Assembly: GCF_907164915.1 (NCBI RefSeq)
Contig: NC_061870.1
Location: 25,147,348-25,211,347 of the forward strand
Origin: Impatiens glandulifera
Taxonomy: Eukaryota; Streptophyta; Magnoliopsida; Ericales; Balsaminaceae
DNA: 64,000 bases
Reading direction: 5' to 3'
Positions 50,188 through 62,844 of this stretch are shown here, one piece after another; the first letter of the stretch is position 1; each line of letters starts with the position of its first letter. Below the pieces are notes generated by a model. The model saw nothing but the letters and a program-made list of their open reading frames with translations, did not search any database and had not been told where the DNA came from. The position numbers were made by a program, and so were the translations under genes.

Positions 50188-50342
50188 ATCCTCTGTTGTC
50201 AACTTAACATGTTTCCATGTTCCCCTCTCAAAAGGGGAGGGGTAATATGGTAAATAAATAAATAAGTTATTTATTTATTTACTATATTACCTCTACCCTC
50301 TTGAGGGTAACATGGGAACATGTTAAGTTGGCAATAGAGGAT
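50188..50342. repeat. Near-perfect 155-bp inverted repeat (hairpin MITE or small-RNA precursor)
   Basis: Left arm: ATCCTCTGTTGTCAACTTAA, then CATGTTTCCATGTTCCCCTC and AGGGGTAATATGGTAAATAA. Right arm is its reverse complement with a few mismatches: TATTTATTTACTATATTACC, CTTGAGGGTAACATGGGAAC, ATGTTAAGTTGGCAATAGAG. Arms are ~75 bp and the loop is only a few bases. No convincing target duplication. Most likely a small MITE; transcripts would fold into a long hairpin. Confidence 0.85.
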
Positions 50343-53300
50343 CTCATGAGCCTTCAGTCCGAACCTGAATAGAATTTACAATATTTATGACTTCAGTTTA
50401 GAAAAATATAGGAACACGGATTGAAATAACAGATATTTAGCAAATAGATGAAAAACAGTTAAATAAAGTAGTTTACAAGGCTTTGAATAAAACATTTCAA
50501 AGATATGATAAATTGCAATGTTTACAAGTACCCACATAGAGAGTATTCTAGGCATGTAATGTGAATTTTAAATCCAAAAAATCAAGTGTCAACTGATTTT
50601 TTCAGTCGAGAAAAAATATCCTAAGGTTACTTAACCCCTTAAAATACAACGAAATTAACTATTTAAGAAATAACAGTGAAATATAAACAAAAATATTCAC
50701 TAACGAACAAATATAACTAAGATTAACGAGCTCTGAGATACTCAAGAAGATTAATGGATATAAATATCAATTTTGTCCTAAATATCATTAACGGTATTTG
50801 GACCGTTTAAGTCGTCGGTATTAGTTCATTCCTCCTTTATTGATAAACATAAACTTAACCCGTTAACCGTCACTAATTTCCGTTTTATTGTAGTGAAATT
50901 CTCAGTGAAGTTATCAAATTTGTTTTAAATTTCACTTTGAATAAGCCCACATTAACATTTAGTTTTCTTTAAAAAAAAAAACAATTGTTGCATAGTGTTT
51001 TTGCTTTTGGCCCTTTTATTTTCATTTATCGTGTAATATAGTTGTTTACCTAACTATTATTTTTAAAATATTGACACTTGCAAAAATAATAATAATAGGA
51101 ATACATAATTTTGTTTTTTGTAAATTGCAAGATATAAAAGAGTTATAATTGAGTTATATACTAAGAAATATAATTCAGCACGGTTTGGAATTTGGTGGAA
51201 ATTCAGTTTACCAAGCTGGACATAAGCCCATCTCTAGGCCCACTTTGAGTCTTTTGTAGCTTACTCAGGCTTGTTAGTTTTGGGGCTTTTTAATAGAGGA
51301 ATTTTATAATTAATAAAGGAATATTTGGTTATTTCAGACCAATATCAATTATTGGAATTCACATTCAATTTCTAATTTTAATTTAATGAAGTTGACATTA
51401 AAATAAAAATACAATTCAATTCATATGTTAAAGAAAAATTATATAATTGTACAATCACACTTCATATGTTTGAAAAAAATATATAAAAAAATAATTTTAA
51501 TATAATATTATTTATTTTATTAAAATATCGATTTCACATCACTAATTAGTTAGGATCTCTTAAGTGTCAAAATTATTTTTTTAATTCTGTTTTTTATTAA
51601 AAAAAAAGTGTTGGTTCAACATTTAACTTTTCATAGATTAAAAAAATAATAATATGAGTTTGCAATTTTAACTTTCTAAATTAAAAAACAAAATATCGAT
51701 TCAACATTTTAATTTTTTTTTTAAATAAAAAAGACATCGGTTCAACATTTTAACATTCTAAATTCAAAAAAACTTACTTATTGAAAACTTTAATCGTGTT
51801 TTAAATGAAACTACTGATTGAAAAAATATAAAAAACAAAAAAATGTAAGTACAATTTCGAACTAAAAAAGTGAAATTAAGAAATATAAAATTACATTATA
51901 TTAAATTAAATTTAAATATTTATTTAAATTTAAATTTAAATTTTTAAAATTAAAATTTGATCCAATTTCAATTACAATCTCAATTTGTTATGAAACACAC
52001 CTAAGAGTTTTTTTTTTTTTTTTTATAATAGTATGATCAAAACTATGGAGAATGTTTTTAAATTAATATGTATAATTTGTAAATTCATAAAATTATTAAT
52101 TTATTTCAAATAATAGATTTATTTTAATGTTGGAAACTAATATAACCTAATCAAACTTATAAATAGTAGTGATTTTTAGTCTTTTATGAATAACTTTGAC
52201 CATTTGAACTATTTTAGTAATATGTTAGTTTATTTAAAATATATTAATTATATATTATTATATAATTAAGTATAAAAATAATCTAAGAATTTTTTAAAAA
52301 GAAATCATAATAATTTCACAATTGTTATAATAAAGAAAAAAAATTGTAGATATAAATTCACTTTGTTTTTTTAAAATTTAAATAATTTTAAAACTCACAA
52401 AATTTTCAATCTTAATTTAACTGATTTAAAATTTATCCTAAACAAACTCAATGACTTTCTTAGAACCCAACAATTTTTAATAGTGAATCAAGATTTGCTT
52501 ACTTTTTGTGTGACCCCTTTTTCTTTCTTTCTTTATTTTAGGGGGCTTAAGTTTTTTTTAGTCTAAAGAAAAGAGGTGCTCAAATTCTTTGTTGACATTC
52601 TTTATTTTGTATGTTGTCCCCCATTATAATTTTTTTTGGAGGCTTTATAAATATGCTAGGAGAAGTAATTATGAAGGAATATTTATTCTTACTTTAAAAA
52701 TATATGCCTCAATAGTCTAATTGATTTTTTCAATTATTAATTATTTTTTTTATGCAGAAGGGATCCTTGTTACGGGATTCCTATTCCCCTCACATGAAGA
52801 GATAAAATAATTCAAATTCGTGGTAGAGTGATTAGTGTGCTAATTTGTTAAAAAAAAAATGTTATTATATTAAACAATTCATGAACTAAGCATAAGCAAG
52901 AGTGAAACCATTTTAAGAAAAATAAATCAAATACATGTCTCAAATGACATCCTTTAATTCATGATTTTGTTTCATTTCTAATTTATTTTGTATAATTGTA
53001 ATATATAAGAATAATTTTGTATTTTTATAACAAGATGTTTATCTATTTATTAGAGACACCAACATATATTTATCTATATCTAGCTTCAAACCTCAATTTG
53101 GGTTAAAAAAATACTTCATGTGGATTTTGTTCTCATTTGTGGTGTCTGCTTTACTATACAAAATTATATCAGAATATATTGTTTAAATAATTTTAAATTT
53201 ATATATTCATTACATAAAATTATAACTATTAATAATTGACTTGATGGTTAAGTGTTTTAATTTATAATATATAGTAAGGATTGATGTACAAGTTCCTAGC

Positions 53301-55384
53301 TAATTGACGTCTCCATATTTTTTATTTATTTTATTATAAATAATTTAAAGATCAAATTATAGAAATCGGGTCACAAAATTAAAGTAATTTGAATTTGAAT
53401 ATAAGTGTAAATGAATATGAGTGACATATTAATTAATATATGAATAAGTTTGCTAATCATATTGTACAGTATTTGTCCAAATAATTCTTTGAATTTGAAA
53501 TAATTAAATAAATCAACCCGGGCCTATTGTAGGAACTTTCTATATTTAAAAAAAAAAAAAAATCCATTTATAAGGAATGTAAGCCATGCATATTACATTC
53601 ATAAGGTAAGTGTGAAAAATAAATCTAAAAAAAAATAAAAAAAATAAAAGTTAATTTGGATAATCAGTTAGTTATCTAATTTATTAAATTGTTAAGTAAT
53701 TACATGAGCCATACTTTGGTGTAACTGTTTTTTATATTTATATATTTTTTTAATTATTTTTTTTATTTTTATTTTTTTATTTATGTTATTGAGTTTTGTT
53801 CGGATTGGAGTTTTTTTAAAAATTTAGAGGGAGAAAAAAATAATGATGGTTAATGATTTTGAGGAAGCGATAATTATTTTTGGTAAAAAGATATTGATAT
53901 ATATAAATAAAATAAGAAATATTAATTTAAAATATAAATTATTTTAGTATTTTGGTTAATCAAATGAGTGATGTCAGTGTTGAAATGTGATTTTGATTTT
54001 GTTTGGGTTATTATAAAAACCCAAACACGAAAACTATAGGGGTTGTATTGGCGAGATTCATTATTCAAGGGTTCACCGCTACCCTAAATTAAAACCGCAA
54101 GGAAGTCCGAGAATCTTTAGTACGTCAATCGAGTATGTGATTTTGGACTAGCTCCTGAGAATTCGAGTTGTTTTACTCTTTCAAATAGTAGACTTTTCAA
54201 CTATTTTTGCTGTTTAAGATTGTTGTACACGAGCTAATAAGAAAAGACTTTGATTATAATTTAAGCTTTTATATAATTTATATTAATATTGAAATGAGCA
54301 TCAATATTTATTATAATTGTTGAATAATTGATTTTAAATAATTAATTATTTTTTAATATTCATTCTTCTTTATATTTATGTATCATTAATTTAATTTCAT
54401 ATATTTTATTTACATTTGTATTTTTTAGTTTATACTTACAAAACTTTGGTAAAATGCACAAAATTAATACATAGTTTGTATAATTTTATTTATAATTTTG
54501 ATTTTATTCATCTACTAAATTATTATTGAAACATATATAATTCAAACTTTTTTTTTATATTCTTTACATCTTTAAAATCAATCCTCAAACAAATTAACAA
54601 GACATGTGGGGTCAAATTAGAAGGAAATGGAGAAAGTAGAGAAAACGGACATCGTTCTCATCTTTGACCTAATTTTCAACTATGTGTCAGAAGTAGGAGA
54701 GGGAGAGAGACAAGTTTCACTGGACTGGGACCCACGTGGATAAATTGTCAAAGTCCTGTATGACCAGAAAAGAAAAAGCTTCAGAATCAAGATTTTTAGA
54801 ATTATTTGATGATGCCTTATTTTGGAATTTAATTTTTATTTTAAAAAAATATTAATTGATATAAAAAAAATTATTTAAATTTTATAAAAAAAAATTAATT
54901 AATAAATTAATTAATTGAAAGAAAAAACTAATATATAAGATTTTAATAAATAAATAAATAAATAAAAACCTAAATAAACAATAAAGGATCCACTCTTTTC
55001 AAAATCATTTAGCAAAATTTGATCCTATAGAAAATTTTGTATAGAATGATCTATAAAATATCTACAAATTTGACAAAAGGTTAATTAATCTTTCTATATT
55101 TATTTATTTTGTAACTTAATAAAATTGATTTATTTTATTCATTGAATGTCAAATACAAACATAATATTTTTTTCTTCACACTTTAACCAACTTTATTATA
55201 TGATATGAATATGATAATACTTTGGGGTGTTTAATGTTAAAGTTATAGTTAAGAGAATTAAAATTGAGAGTTAATTTTATTATAAAATTAAAATAAGGTA
55301 TCACACAAACATTAAGGGGTTATGTTAATTTTTTTAATTACTTGAAAAAAAAATGTTGAGGATGATTAAGAACCCAATAACAAT
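50343..55384. other. Long AT-rich intergenic stretch
   Basis: Five kilobases without a supported gene or RNA. Mostly A/T with homopolymers. Short less AT-rich islands at ~51180-51300, ~54030-54190 and ~54600-54780 (the last with CCCACGTGG, a G-box) do not translate to anything recognisable. They may be old element remnants. Confidence 0.6.
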
Positions 55385-57411
55385 GGGAAATTTGACGAAA
55401 TGAACCTGAAGATAGGGTTATTTGACCTGGTGGTCACTTGATAAATTTATTTGCTTTTGTGGTCATTTTTATTTTTTTGGACAATATTACCATCTTCGCG
55501 TAATGCGAAGGGACTTCGCGTTTTGCGAAGTGGATTAGGGTTTTATATAAATACTTAAATTTTTTCATTTCATTCATGTCCTTTCTCTCTCTTCTCTCTC
55601 TGCTCTTGTTCGACGGCGGCGGCGAAGGCTACGACGACGGCGGTTACGGCTAGGGCGACGTCGGAAAACATCAAAGATAAGAAAACCCTAACACCTTAAC
55701 CCTAAATCGATGTTCATCATACTGTTCTTATTTATTTATTTTCATTTCAAACGATTTATGTTTTTCTTAATCAAACTCTAACCCTAAATCAATTTAATCT
55801 GTCTTATTGTTCATATTGGTTCATATTTTTGTTCATTTTATTGTTCATATTTGTTGATGATGATATTTGCAAATTATATGAGTTCCGTTTCAGGGAAGAT
55901 TCACTTCGCGTTTCGCTAAGTACTTCGCATTTCGCGATGGCACGCCGCGTTAGGCGAAGCGGCACGGTTGGCATGCGAAACGGTATGATCGACACGCAAA
56001 ACGACATGGTCGACACGCAAAACGACACGGTCGACACGCGAAGCGACATGGTTGGCGAAGCGGCATGATCGTCACGCGAAAGCACATCGCGTTATGCGAA
56101 GCGCTACAGAGTTGTACTTAGATTTGTGTAAAACACCAAATTCGATTCATATTGTTTTTCAGCTGAATGAAGAATGATTTTCTTTGTTTTGTTTGATTAA
56201 AAAATCTGTCATATGCTCATATTCAGGCCTATTTGTCTGTCTTCTGTTATCAGTTAAGTTTCTAACTAATAACTATGGTTGAGACTTTTGTTAATGTTTA
56301 CTTAGTATTTAAGGGCTTTAATTTGAATAGGTTTAGGGTTATGCTGAATATTATGAACAAACATTGTATCCTCAATTCTATCAATCTTTTATCTACTATG
56401 TTTCGTCTCAGTCTATAAGTATAAATCTCAATAACTTATAGTAATTAAGGTTATTTGAAAACATATAAATTGCTCAAAAAATAATTGTCACAAAGAACTA
56501 AATTTAAGATAATCCAACCATTGGATAATCATTCACTAAAACTAGTGAAAAAGATACAATAGGTTTATTATAAATCACCTTAAACAGTTGTCTTTCTAAA
56601 TAATCTTACAATATCAAAAGATGCAAAGAACATTAAACAACGAAAATAACCAACAAAATTCGAGTCAGAAGGTAAAACAAAACGCTCAAGGGATGACCCT
56701 TCGCTACAAGGGATGACCCTTCACGTGACCACCGTGCCGCTTCGCGTAACGCGATGTGCCTTCGTGTGACGTGATGCCTCTTCGCGTAACGCGATGTGCT
56801 TTCGCGTGTCGACTGTGCCGCTTCGCGTGCCGACCGTGCCGTTTCGCGTGCCAACTATGCCGCTTCACGTAATGCGATGTGCCTTCATGTAACACGATGT
56901 GTCTTCGCGAAACGCGAAGTTAATTTTCCCTAAAACAGAACCCATATGATATGCAAATATCATTATCAACAAATATGAATAAGATAAACAAAAATATGAA
57001 CCATTATGAACAATAAGAACATATTAAATTGATTTAGGGTTAGGGTTTGATTAAGAACAGCATAAATCGTTTGAAATGAAGATAATAGAAATAAGAATAG
57101 TATGATGAACATTTAGGGTGTTAGGTTTTCTTATCTTTGATGTTTTCCGACGTCGTCCTAGCCGTAGCCGTAGCCTTCGTCGCTGCCGTCGAACAAGAAC
57201 AGAGAGAGAAGAGAGAGAAAGGAAATGAATGAAATGAAAAAATTTGAGTATTTATATAAAACCCTAATCCACTTCGCGAAGTCTCTTCGCGTTACGCGAA
57301 GAGGGTAATTTCGTTCAAAAAAATAAAAGTGACCACGAAAGCAAATAAATTTATCAAGTGACCACCAGGTCAAATAACCCTATCTTCGGGGTCATTTCTT
57401 CAAATTCCCCG
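55385..57411. mobile_element. 2-kb non-autonomous element with ~0.7-kb terminal inverted repeats and CpG-rich minisatellite
   Basis: Left arm ~55385-56110, right arm ~56690-57411 in inverse orientation. Both contain, outside to inside: GGGAAATTTGA(C/A)GAAATGA, AAGATAGGGTTATTTGACC, the palindrome TTCGCGTAACGCGAAG, a stretch that resembles a gene leader (TTTCTCTCTCTTC, then TTCGACGGC), ATGTTCATCATACT, GATATTTGCA, and finally ~20-bp units such as CTTCGCGTGCCGACCGTGCC. The ~580-bp centre has no gene. Flanks share TAACAAT (55378-55384 and 57412-57418), possibly part of an 8-9-bp duplication. Long inverted repeats and such a duplication fit a Mutator-like or foldback element, but no transposase is present. 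Confidence 0.85.
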
Positions 57412-58463
57412 TAACAATCCTTCTGTTAAACATAAAGAAAGTTCCTATAATAGGCCCAAAACTTGTAAACACGATCAAATTGATCTCAAAACTCTAAATT
57501 AGATTAACTTGATCTCAAAACTCTAAATTAGATCAACTTGAGCCACAAACTTCCAAAATTTTCTACAAGATTCTTGCTTTATGCAACGATTTCATTGATT
57601 CATTAGCATTCATGCGGACAAGGCTCTATTTTAGGGTTAATTTGTTTGCTTTGAAATGTTATGTGGCTTATTTGCAATTCTTGTATAACTAAACAAAAGT
57701 ATACCAATTGTTTCACCTCCTTTTAAAGATATCTTATTATATTAGTTAATATGAGTATAAGACTTAGAAGCTAAACTAAAGATTTCTTGGTTCTTCTTCT
57801 TCCTTAATTATTTTTCAGTTATTAAAATATATTTCAAATAATTTATGTCATTCAATTTATTATCAAATAAAACTTTAAAATACATTTTATTTTATTTTAA
57901 AAATTATATTTTTCATTATGTATTATTATTTTTAAAGTCTTCTCACCTAAATGTAGAATTAACTTTCAAAGGCAATGGGTGTATTTTATTAGAGCTTGTT
58001 TGATTTCAAAAATTAAGAATATCTTGTTTTTATTTACTATTTTATTTTAAATTTAAATTAAATAAAGTAAAAGTGAGATATATTTAAATTATTAAATTCA
58101 ATGATGAGATTACACAATTATGTTTGATTAGATGATATATTATAATATGTAAATGTGGGGATTACAAAAATTATAAAGAAGATTACTAAAATGATAATTT
58201 TACTTTAATATTGATACGTAGATTATTTAAGACTATTTTAAAAATAATTCTTCATTTCATTCATTATTATTATTTATTTATTCATCGTATCTCAATCTCT
58301 AAAGTTCAATCCTTATCTACTTGAACTTTTATAGATATATAATTTCTCTATTATAACATTTTAGAATATTATATAAAATATATTTGATTAATTTTAAGAG
58401 TTTAAGTTATCAAAATGTTCATCTAAATAAATAGTTGAATAGTTGAGTTAAATAAATAAATAA
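57412..58463. other. AT-rich intergenic stretch
   Basis: Contains a 29-bp tandem duplication at 57481-57540 (TGATCTCAAAACTCTAAATT plus AGATTAACT). No gene signal. Confidence 0.65.
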
Positions 58464-58960
58464 ATGATGTTTAATTATCAAAATGTTTGGATTGCTGGGT
58501 CGAGAGCTATGATTAATTTGAAAATATATGTGAGAGTAAATGAATACTTAGATCGGATTGTGGGTTGATCCATCCATAAACTTAAAACGGTTAAAAATAA
58601 AATTAAAAATGTTATACGTATATTTCAAACTTACAACCTAATATAACAAGGACAACTCTTTAACAACTAGAGTAATAAGACTTTATATTTTAAATTTAAC
58701 ACCAAATTTGATAAATGCGGGACATTTTAACAATATAATTTCAATTTTTTAACTAATTAATTTATATATATATAATGATGCTTAATTTTCAAAGTGTCCG
58801 GATTTTCGGGTTGAAAGTTGTGATTAATTTGGATATATATATGAGAGTAAATGAATAATTGGGTTAGATTGTGGGTTCACTCACCCATAAACATAAAACG
58901 ATTTGTAAGTTTCAAACTTGTAACCTAACAAAATAAGTACAACCCTTTAACTGAGTGTTA
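58464..58960 (+). repeat. Two tandem copies of a dispersed repeat
   Basis: Copies start at 58464 and 58775 (spacing 311 bp) and share ATGAT(G)-TTAAT, GGATT-(C/T)GGGT, GATTAATTTG, ATATGTGAGAGTAAATGAAT, GATTGTGGGTT and CCCATAAAC. A third copy is at 37440-37580 in the other orientation. Origin unknown. Confidence 0.75.
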
Positions 58961-59958
58961 TTTGGATGTGGTTTGTCGATGGATAATAGGCCGGTAACAA
59001 TTGAAAATGGTTAAAAAATATAAATCAAATATTTGATTGACCAAAGTGTGAGGTCACGATGCATGCCAAATATTAAAAAATATGAACCAAATATTTGTTA
59101 GACCAAAATGAAAGTGTAAGGTCACGAGATGAGAGGTTCATTGGAAAAAAAAACATGTGATGAGATATGTGAGAAGATGAGTTATTTTACGGAAGTGAAT
59201 AAAATGTGAAATGAGAGTGTTCTATTTTTTATTTTAATATATTATTCGTAATTTATTAAGAATTTTAAACATTAAATACATATTATTATAATTTTTAAAA
59301 AATTATTATTTTTTTATATTTTTATCTGTGTGGATTGCACGAAAATTTTCTTACTTTAATTAATGTTTGAACAGTTAAAAGATCAGTTTAATTAATTTAT
59401 TCTACAATTAATTAATTCAAAAGAAAAAACTCAATATCATATATATTAGAAGTAACGAATTTAAATTTAACCAAAATATTTTAGATTTTAATAGAGTTAT
59501 GAATATGAAAGGTCGTGTTACCTTTATAAATTCAAAAGAACAATTAGTTTGATCAATAGTTTTAAAACCCGGCCTACCGGTTGGATCGGCAAACCCGATG
59601 AACAGGTCGAAAACCGGGATGGGTTGATAGAAAAATCAAAATTGTAATCAATCTAATTAAACTCAACCAACACGTATGTTTGACCGGAAATCCGGCAGCC
59701 CAGGTTAACTTAACGGGTTTATCCCGTGGCAAATTTAGAGCCAGATTTCAACGGGTGTTCCAAAATTTATCAAGTATAATTTTTTTTACTATACATCACT
59801 TATATAAAAAATAAAAGTATAATTAGTAATGATAATAATAAAGATACAAAATCACGCTGATACTAATAAAATATTTATCCTTTTACAATTCAACTACTAC
59901 TAGACGTACAAACAAATGGAGACAATTGAGCTCTTCGGGTATTCATTTGTTGAAAATG

Positions 59959-60450
59959 TTATAAAATTTGTTTATTTTCAACTGTGACAAAAATTTCCTT
60001 CTCGATGTATGCTACCAAATTGTTGTTCATCCACTCATCACCCATTCTATTACCTAAATCAGTTTTGATAATTTTTATCGTAGAAAAGACCATTTCAATA
60101 GAAGCAGTCGTAACAGGTAAAACCAATGCTAACTCATTCAACCGATATACCAATATAAAAACTTTATGTTTCCCAGTTTCAACCATCTTCTTAGCAAGAC
60201 TTCCCAAATCTTGAATCCTAGAAAATTCATTTCGTAAATTTAAATGTAAGTCTGAAGCTAATTCTCAAGTACTATCCTGTTAGTTAACGAAAAATCCTCC
60301 GAATAAAGTTCAGCAATGTAGAGTATCTTACCAATATAAAACTGAGAAAATGAGTCATTTGGATCTAAACAAGCATTGAAAGTAACTACCTCCGTAATTG
60401 ATTCCGAAAAACAATTGTTCATCTTTTGAATCATCGTATCAAGAATCTAT
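59959..60450 (-). pseudogene. hAT transposase C-terminal (dimerisation) remnant
   Basis: Open from 60207 to 59959, the minus strand encodes LVYRLNELALVLPVTTASIE, MVFSTIKIIKTDLGNRMGDE, then WMNNNLVAYIEKEIF. This is the C-terminal dimerisation block of the plant hAT group with TTF/MYM-type zinc fingers. Upstream to ~60450, in a shifted frame with a stop, are NACLDPNDSFSQFYIGKIL and the SEDFSLT region, fitting the same proteins. Only ~160 of several hundred residues remain. Confidence 0.88.
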
Positions 60451-60687
60451 TATTATAAAAAAAAACGAATAAAAAAATGCTATTAAAAAATAATAAAAGA
60501 TGTTTTTTTCTATACACTATATATAGTACAAATTAATTTTGCAGCAACATGCAAATATAAATGAATACAACAATTTTAATGATAAAACTGAACTTCAAAA
60601 TGTAGCATATTAAGAGTATTTATCACAAAAATATACTTTAAAAGTATATTTCAAAATCAGTCTATACTTTTAAAGAACTAGCCCCAA

Positions 60688-60786
60688 AAGGTGAGAGAGG
60701 CTCGAACTCTTAACAACCTCTAACAACCTCAAGATTACTTGTAGAAGCTATGAGACCTACACACTAGCTAACTGCGCCACCACCCA
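60688..60786 (-). pseudogene. tRNA-Met(CAT)-like sequence inside the hAT element
   Basis: Minus strand reads GGGTGGTGGCGCAGTTAGCT (acceptor/D arm with A box), GTAGGTCTCATAGCTTCTAC (anticodon CAT at 60752-60750), AGTAATCTTGAGG, then AGAGTTCGAGCCTCTCTCAC (T arm with B box). This matches plant elongator tRNA-Met except for ~18 extra bases (GTTGTTAGAGGTTGTTAA region, a small internal duplication) in the variable region and a damaged acceptor 3' strand (CACCTTTT in place of CACCCC). It cannot be a normal tRNA gene but keeps internal Pol III promoter boxes. It may be a captured tRNA gene or the head of a tRNA-derived SINE. Confidence 0.8.
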
Positions 60787-60933
60787 TTTGTACCACTTGT
60801 CATTTCTAATTATATATAGAGAAGAATATATAATTCATAATTAATTTGTATAAATTATACCCAAACTTTTTTACAAAAGTCAGGGGTGCTTAAGCCCTTC
60901 TTGCACCCCCTTGGATCCACCACTGGGTTTATC

Positions 60934-61809
60934 TTATTTTTTTTAAATCACTTATTTTATTTCTCATTTATCACTCTCTTAGTTCTTCTCTCCTTATTTT
61001 TTTGGTTCACATTGGATTTACCTATTTCTAGTGGATTACTGATTTCTAGTTCTAGACATTGAAAATGACAAACTTTTTCATTCACCTCAAACTCCACCTC
61101 CTACCTAACTCCTACCTGAACCGCTGATTTCATTTTTACCAAACTAAAAAAATGATTTAAAGTGGCATTGTAAGTCATAACTTAAATCTGATTTTTTCTC
61201 CAAATAAAAACATAATTATTCAAAAATCGGAGGTTGTAGTTTGATTTGAAACCTTGTCACTCGCATAATCCAGCTATGTATCTTTTCTTTCAATTTTTTG
61301 AAGTTATTGTCATCAATTTCTTGTCAAAATTTGACTTATTTTAAGTTATAAATTTTTATTATTTTATTATTATATGAAATTCACTGAATGAATCAATTAA
61401 TCCACTGGTTGAATCAATAACTTAGTGATTTAATTCCTTCACCGGGTTGATGGTTATGCCAAGTTTCGAAACTATGATTCGATGGATTTAATTTGATAGT
61501 CAATACGATTTTAGTTTAGTTTGAATTATTGGTTCAACTTACTTAATATTATCCAATTTTTTTTTTACATCAAATAAATAAAGATTTCAAATAATTCAAA
61601 CCAAACAAAACCTAAAAATTATTTTTGTTTAGATGACCTGTTAATCACTAGTCACCACCAACTTTAGACCCAATTGGTATCATCTCTTTTGACTACAGAC
61701 AGTCTAGAATTATTTGTTATTATTATATATATTCTTCTCCTTCTCTTTTCTACCCACTTGAAGAAGACTTTCCCTTTTACCCGTCTCTCTCTCTCTTCAC
61801 ATCTGTGCC
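60934..61809. other. Upstream region of the WRKY gene
   Basis: Contains the right part of the possible CCGGTT-type host element (to ~61478), then ~330 bp of promoter-like DNA with TATATATAT at ~61723 and a CT-rich leader (CTCTCTCTC) just before the ATG at 61810. Confidence 0.5.
61689..61694 (+). promoter_or_regulatory. W-box upstream of the WRKY gene
   Basis: TTGACT (a TTGACY W-box) 116 bp upstream of the WRKY start codon and just upstream of the likely TATA region. WRKY genes are often self- or cross-regulated through such boxes; a single short match can arise by chance. Confidence 0.35.

Positions 61810-62844
<1,035 letters not shown>

Larger units (their letters stand above)
59724..60925 (-). 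mobile_element. Deletion-derived hAT transposon
   Basis: 1202 bp flanked by a perfect 8-bp duplication GGTTTATC (59716-59723 and 60926-60933), the hAT size. On the minus strand the right end reads CAGTGGTGGATCCAAGGGGG; the left end on plus reads CCGTGGCAAATTTAGAGCCA, matching the CAGTGGC-type terminus of plant hAT elements with one change. Inside are the C-terminal remnant of an hAT transposase and a tRNA-Met-like sequence. Most of the transposase is deleted, so it is non-autonomous. Confidence 0.9.
59557..61478. mobile_element. Possible host element with CCGGTT-type inverted ends, interrupted by hAT
   Basis: Left end region starts ATAGTTTTAAAACCCGGCCT and is rich in ACCGG/CCGG. Read on the opposite strand, the right region starts ATAGTTTCGAAACTTGGCAT and contains AACCCGGTGAAG and TTGATTCAACCAGTGG. 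The pairing suggests the terminal inverted repeats of one old element into which the hAT element inserted. Similarity beyond the first ~20 bp is patchy and no target duplication is visible. Confidence 0.35.

Noticed and set aside
55804..56085. Open frames on both strands through the TTCGCG units, including 56633-56895
   Set aside because: They are translations of the minisatellite (repeated Ala-Lys-Arg-His or Val-Ser-Thr-Met patterns), not genes.
60688..60786. Functional tRNA-Met gene
   Set aside because: Extra bases in the variable region and a non-pairing acceptor end; inside a transposon.
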